From NCBI GenBank assembly GCA_039566865.1, contig CM076949.1:11447501-11511500 (forward strand): a stretch of DNA of 64,000 nucleotides. Direction: 5' to 3'. Position numbers and translations under genes: made by a program. The stretch is from Aurelia coerulea. Its lineage: Eukaryota > Cnidaria > Scyphozoa > Semaeostomeae > Ulmaridae. This document shows positions 62,201 through 64,000 of this stretch, one piece after another. The notes beneath the pieces are model-generated. The model ran no database searches, had not been told where the DNA came from, and saw nothing but the letters and a program-made list of their open reading frames with translations. The first letter of the stretch is position 1. Every line of letters begins with the position of its first letter.

Positions 62201-64000
62201 TTAGTGCTGCAGCAACGATTCTTTGATAAATTATTATAGATATTAGTTTTTTCTTTAGTCTCATTTTAGCTTCGCTGCATAACAACCATCGACTAATTAA
62301 TTGTTTATTTTCTTAAAGAAAACGAAATATAAACACAAAAAGTGTGGATTAACGTACTTTAGTAGCTACTATATCTATTATAAAGAGTATTGCACTCATC
62401 GGCCTTTAAAACTATAGTTCTTCCAGTAACTTCTATTATAGCACTATATTAGTGCTGCAGCAACCGTTCTTATAAACATTACTATAGCCATTAGTTTTTT
62501 CTTTAGTCTCATTCTAGCTTTACTGCATAAACAAACATCGACTAATTAATTGTTTATTTTCTTAAAGAAAACGAAATATAAACACAAAAAGTGTGGATTA
62601 ACGTACTTTAGTAGCTACTATATCTATTATAAAGAGTATTGCACTCATCGGCCTTTAAAACTATAGTTCTTCCAGTAACTTCTATTATAGCACTGTATTA
62701 GTGCTGCAGCAACCGTTCTTAGAAACATTACTATAGCCATTAGTTTTTTCTTTAGTCTCATTCTAGCTTTACTGCATAAACAAATATCGATTAATAAAAT
62801 GGTTATTTTCTCAAAGAAAACAATATATAAACACAAAAAGTGTGCATTAACGTACTTGAGTAGCTACAATTCATATTATAAAAAGGATTGCCCTCATCGG
62901 CCTTTAAAACTTAAGTTCTGCCAGTAACTGCTATTATAGCACTATATTAGTGCTGCAGCAACCGTTCTTAGAAACATTACTATAGCCATTAGTTTTTTCT
63001 TTAGTCTCATTTTAGCTTTGCTGCATTAACAAACATCGATTTATAAAATGGTTATTTTCTCAAAGAAAATAAAATATAAACACAAAAAGTGTGCATTAAC
63101 GTACTTGAGTAGCTACAATTCATATTATAAAAAGTATTGCACTCATCGGCCTTTAAAACTTAAGTTCTGCAAGTAACTTCTATTATAGCACTATATTAGT
63201 GCTGCAGCAATCATTCTTGGAAACATTACTATAGACATTAGTTTTTTTTCTTTAGTTTTGTTTTAGCTTTACTGCATAAACAAACTTTGATTACTTAAAT
63301 GTTTATTTTCTCAAAGAAAACAAAATATAAAAACAAAAAGTGTGGATTAACGTTCTTTAGTAGCTACAATATATATTCTAAAGAGTATTGCACTCATCGA
63401 CCTTTAAAACTTTAGCTCTGCGAGTAACTTCTATTTTAGCACTATATTAGTGCTGCAGCAACGATTCTTTGATAAATTATTATAGATATTAGTTTTTTCT
63501 TTAGTCTCATTTTAGCTTCGCTGCATAACAACCATCGACTAATTAATTGTTTATTTTCTTAAAGAAAACAAAATATAAACACAAAAAGTGTGCATTAACG
63601 TACTTGAGTAGCTACAATTCATATTATAAAAAGTATTGCACTCATCGGCCTTTAAAACTTTAGCTCTGCCAGTAACTACTATTTTAGCACTATATTAGTT
63701 GTGCAGCAACGATTCTTTGATAAATAATTATAGATATTAGTTTTCTCTTTAGTCTCATTTTAGCTTTACTGCATAACAACCATCGACTAATTAATTGTTT
63801 ATTTTTTTAAAGAAAACAAAATATAAACACAAAAAGTGTGGATTAACGTACTTGAGTAGCTACAATTCATATTATAAAAAGTATTGCACTCATCGGCCTT
63901 TAAAACTTTAGTTCTGCCAGTAACTTCTATTATAGAACTATATTAGTGCTGCAGCAACCGTTCTTGCAAACATTACTATAGCCATTAGTTTTTTCTTTAG
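59267..64000 (+). repeat. Densely shuffled satellite tail with short repeated blocks
   Basis: Two-to-four-monomer blocks recur in changing order. The GCAATCATTCTTGG / TAGTTTTGTTATAGC monomer appears near 59.71, 59.96, 60.47 and 61.97 kb, with a close variant (TAGTTTTGTTTTAGC) near 63.21 kb. The CTATATCTATTATAAAGAG monomer appears near 61.37, 62.37 and 62.62 kb. The sequence at 63421-63960 matches 58683-59222 at an offset of 4738. This looks like repeated local unequal exchange, or a hard-to-assemble stretch. Confidence 0.7.

Larger units (their letters stand above)
19718..64000 (+). repeat. AT-rich satellite array, right part
   Basis: The same monomer family in the same orientation resumes exactly at the element boundary and runs to the end of the window. 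It contains several scales of higher-order duplication, listed separately. No gene is seen: short frames such as those near 23871-24053 and 62645-62836 are translations of satellite monomers. Monomers vary in the length of the T-run in the pyrimidine stretch, and some have defined internal deletions of 17 or about 46 bp. Confidence 0.97.

Noticed and set aside
1..64000. CRISPR-like array (regular repeats with spacers)
   Set aside because: The whole ~247-bp unit is repeated without unique spacers, and there are no cas genes. It is satellite DNA.

Overview
The window is almost entirely one AT-rich tandem satellite array of eukaryotic type. It is interrupted once, at 14959-19717, by a retrotransposon of the tyrosine-recombinase (YR) class with the split direct repeats of the Ngaro/PAT group. 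The satellite monomer is about 245-250 bp. Every copy I read is in the same orientation, and the array runs off both ends, so it is longer than the 59 kb seen here (roughly 240 monomers). I found no host gene, tRNA, rRNA, CRISPR or bacterial-type feature. Long satellite DNA plus a Gag/RT-RNase H element of this type suggests an animal genome. Elements like this are common in aquatic invertebrates, but I cannot name the species.

Layout. 1-14958: satellite, with recurring blocks of about three monomers. 14959-19717: the element, in the order A1 repeat, Gag-like ORF, RT-RNase H ORF, short unique stretch, B1 repeat, A2 repeat, 137-bp linker, B2 repeat. 19718-64000: satellite with nested higher-order duplications: a 3.22-kb tandem pair (about 25.1-31.0 kb), a 2.22-kb tandem pair (32.1-36.5 kb), a 3.15-kb-offset pair (37.0-41.4 kb), a very similar 8.67/9.17-kb tandem pair (41.4-59.3 kb), and a densely shuffled tail (59.3-64 kb).

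The element. It sits in the satellite with no target-site duplication and no loss of satellite bases. Sister monomers elsewhere in the window show the empty site. A1/A2 differ at 1 of 199 positions and B1/B2 at 7 of 540. The B1-A2 join recreates the junction of the element's two ends and carries nested inverted motifs, as expected of a recombinase site. The two ORFs overlap by about 240 bp in different frames. No tyrosine recombinase ORF is present between RNase H and B1, so this copy looks non-autonomous or internally deleted.

The satellite. Each monomer carries a phased hairpin (AGCACT-5 nt-AGTGCT) that overlaps a second palindrome (TGCTGCAGCA), plus an A/T-rich dyad (TTTTCT...AGAAAA). The higher-order structure records unequal exchange directly: the two long copies differ in length by 496 bp, which is exactly one extra two-monomer unit.
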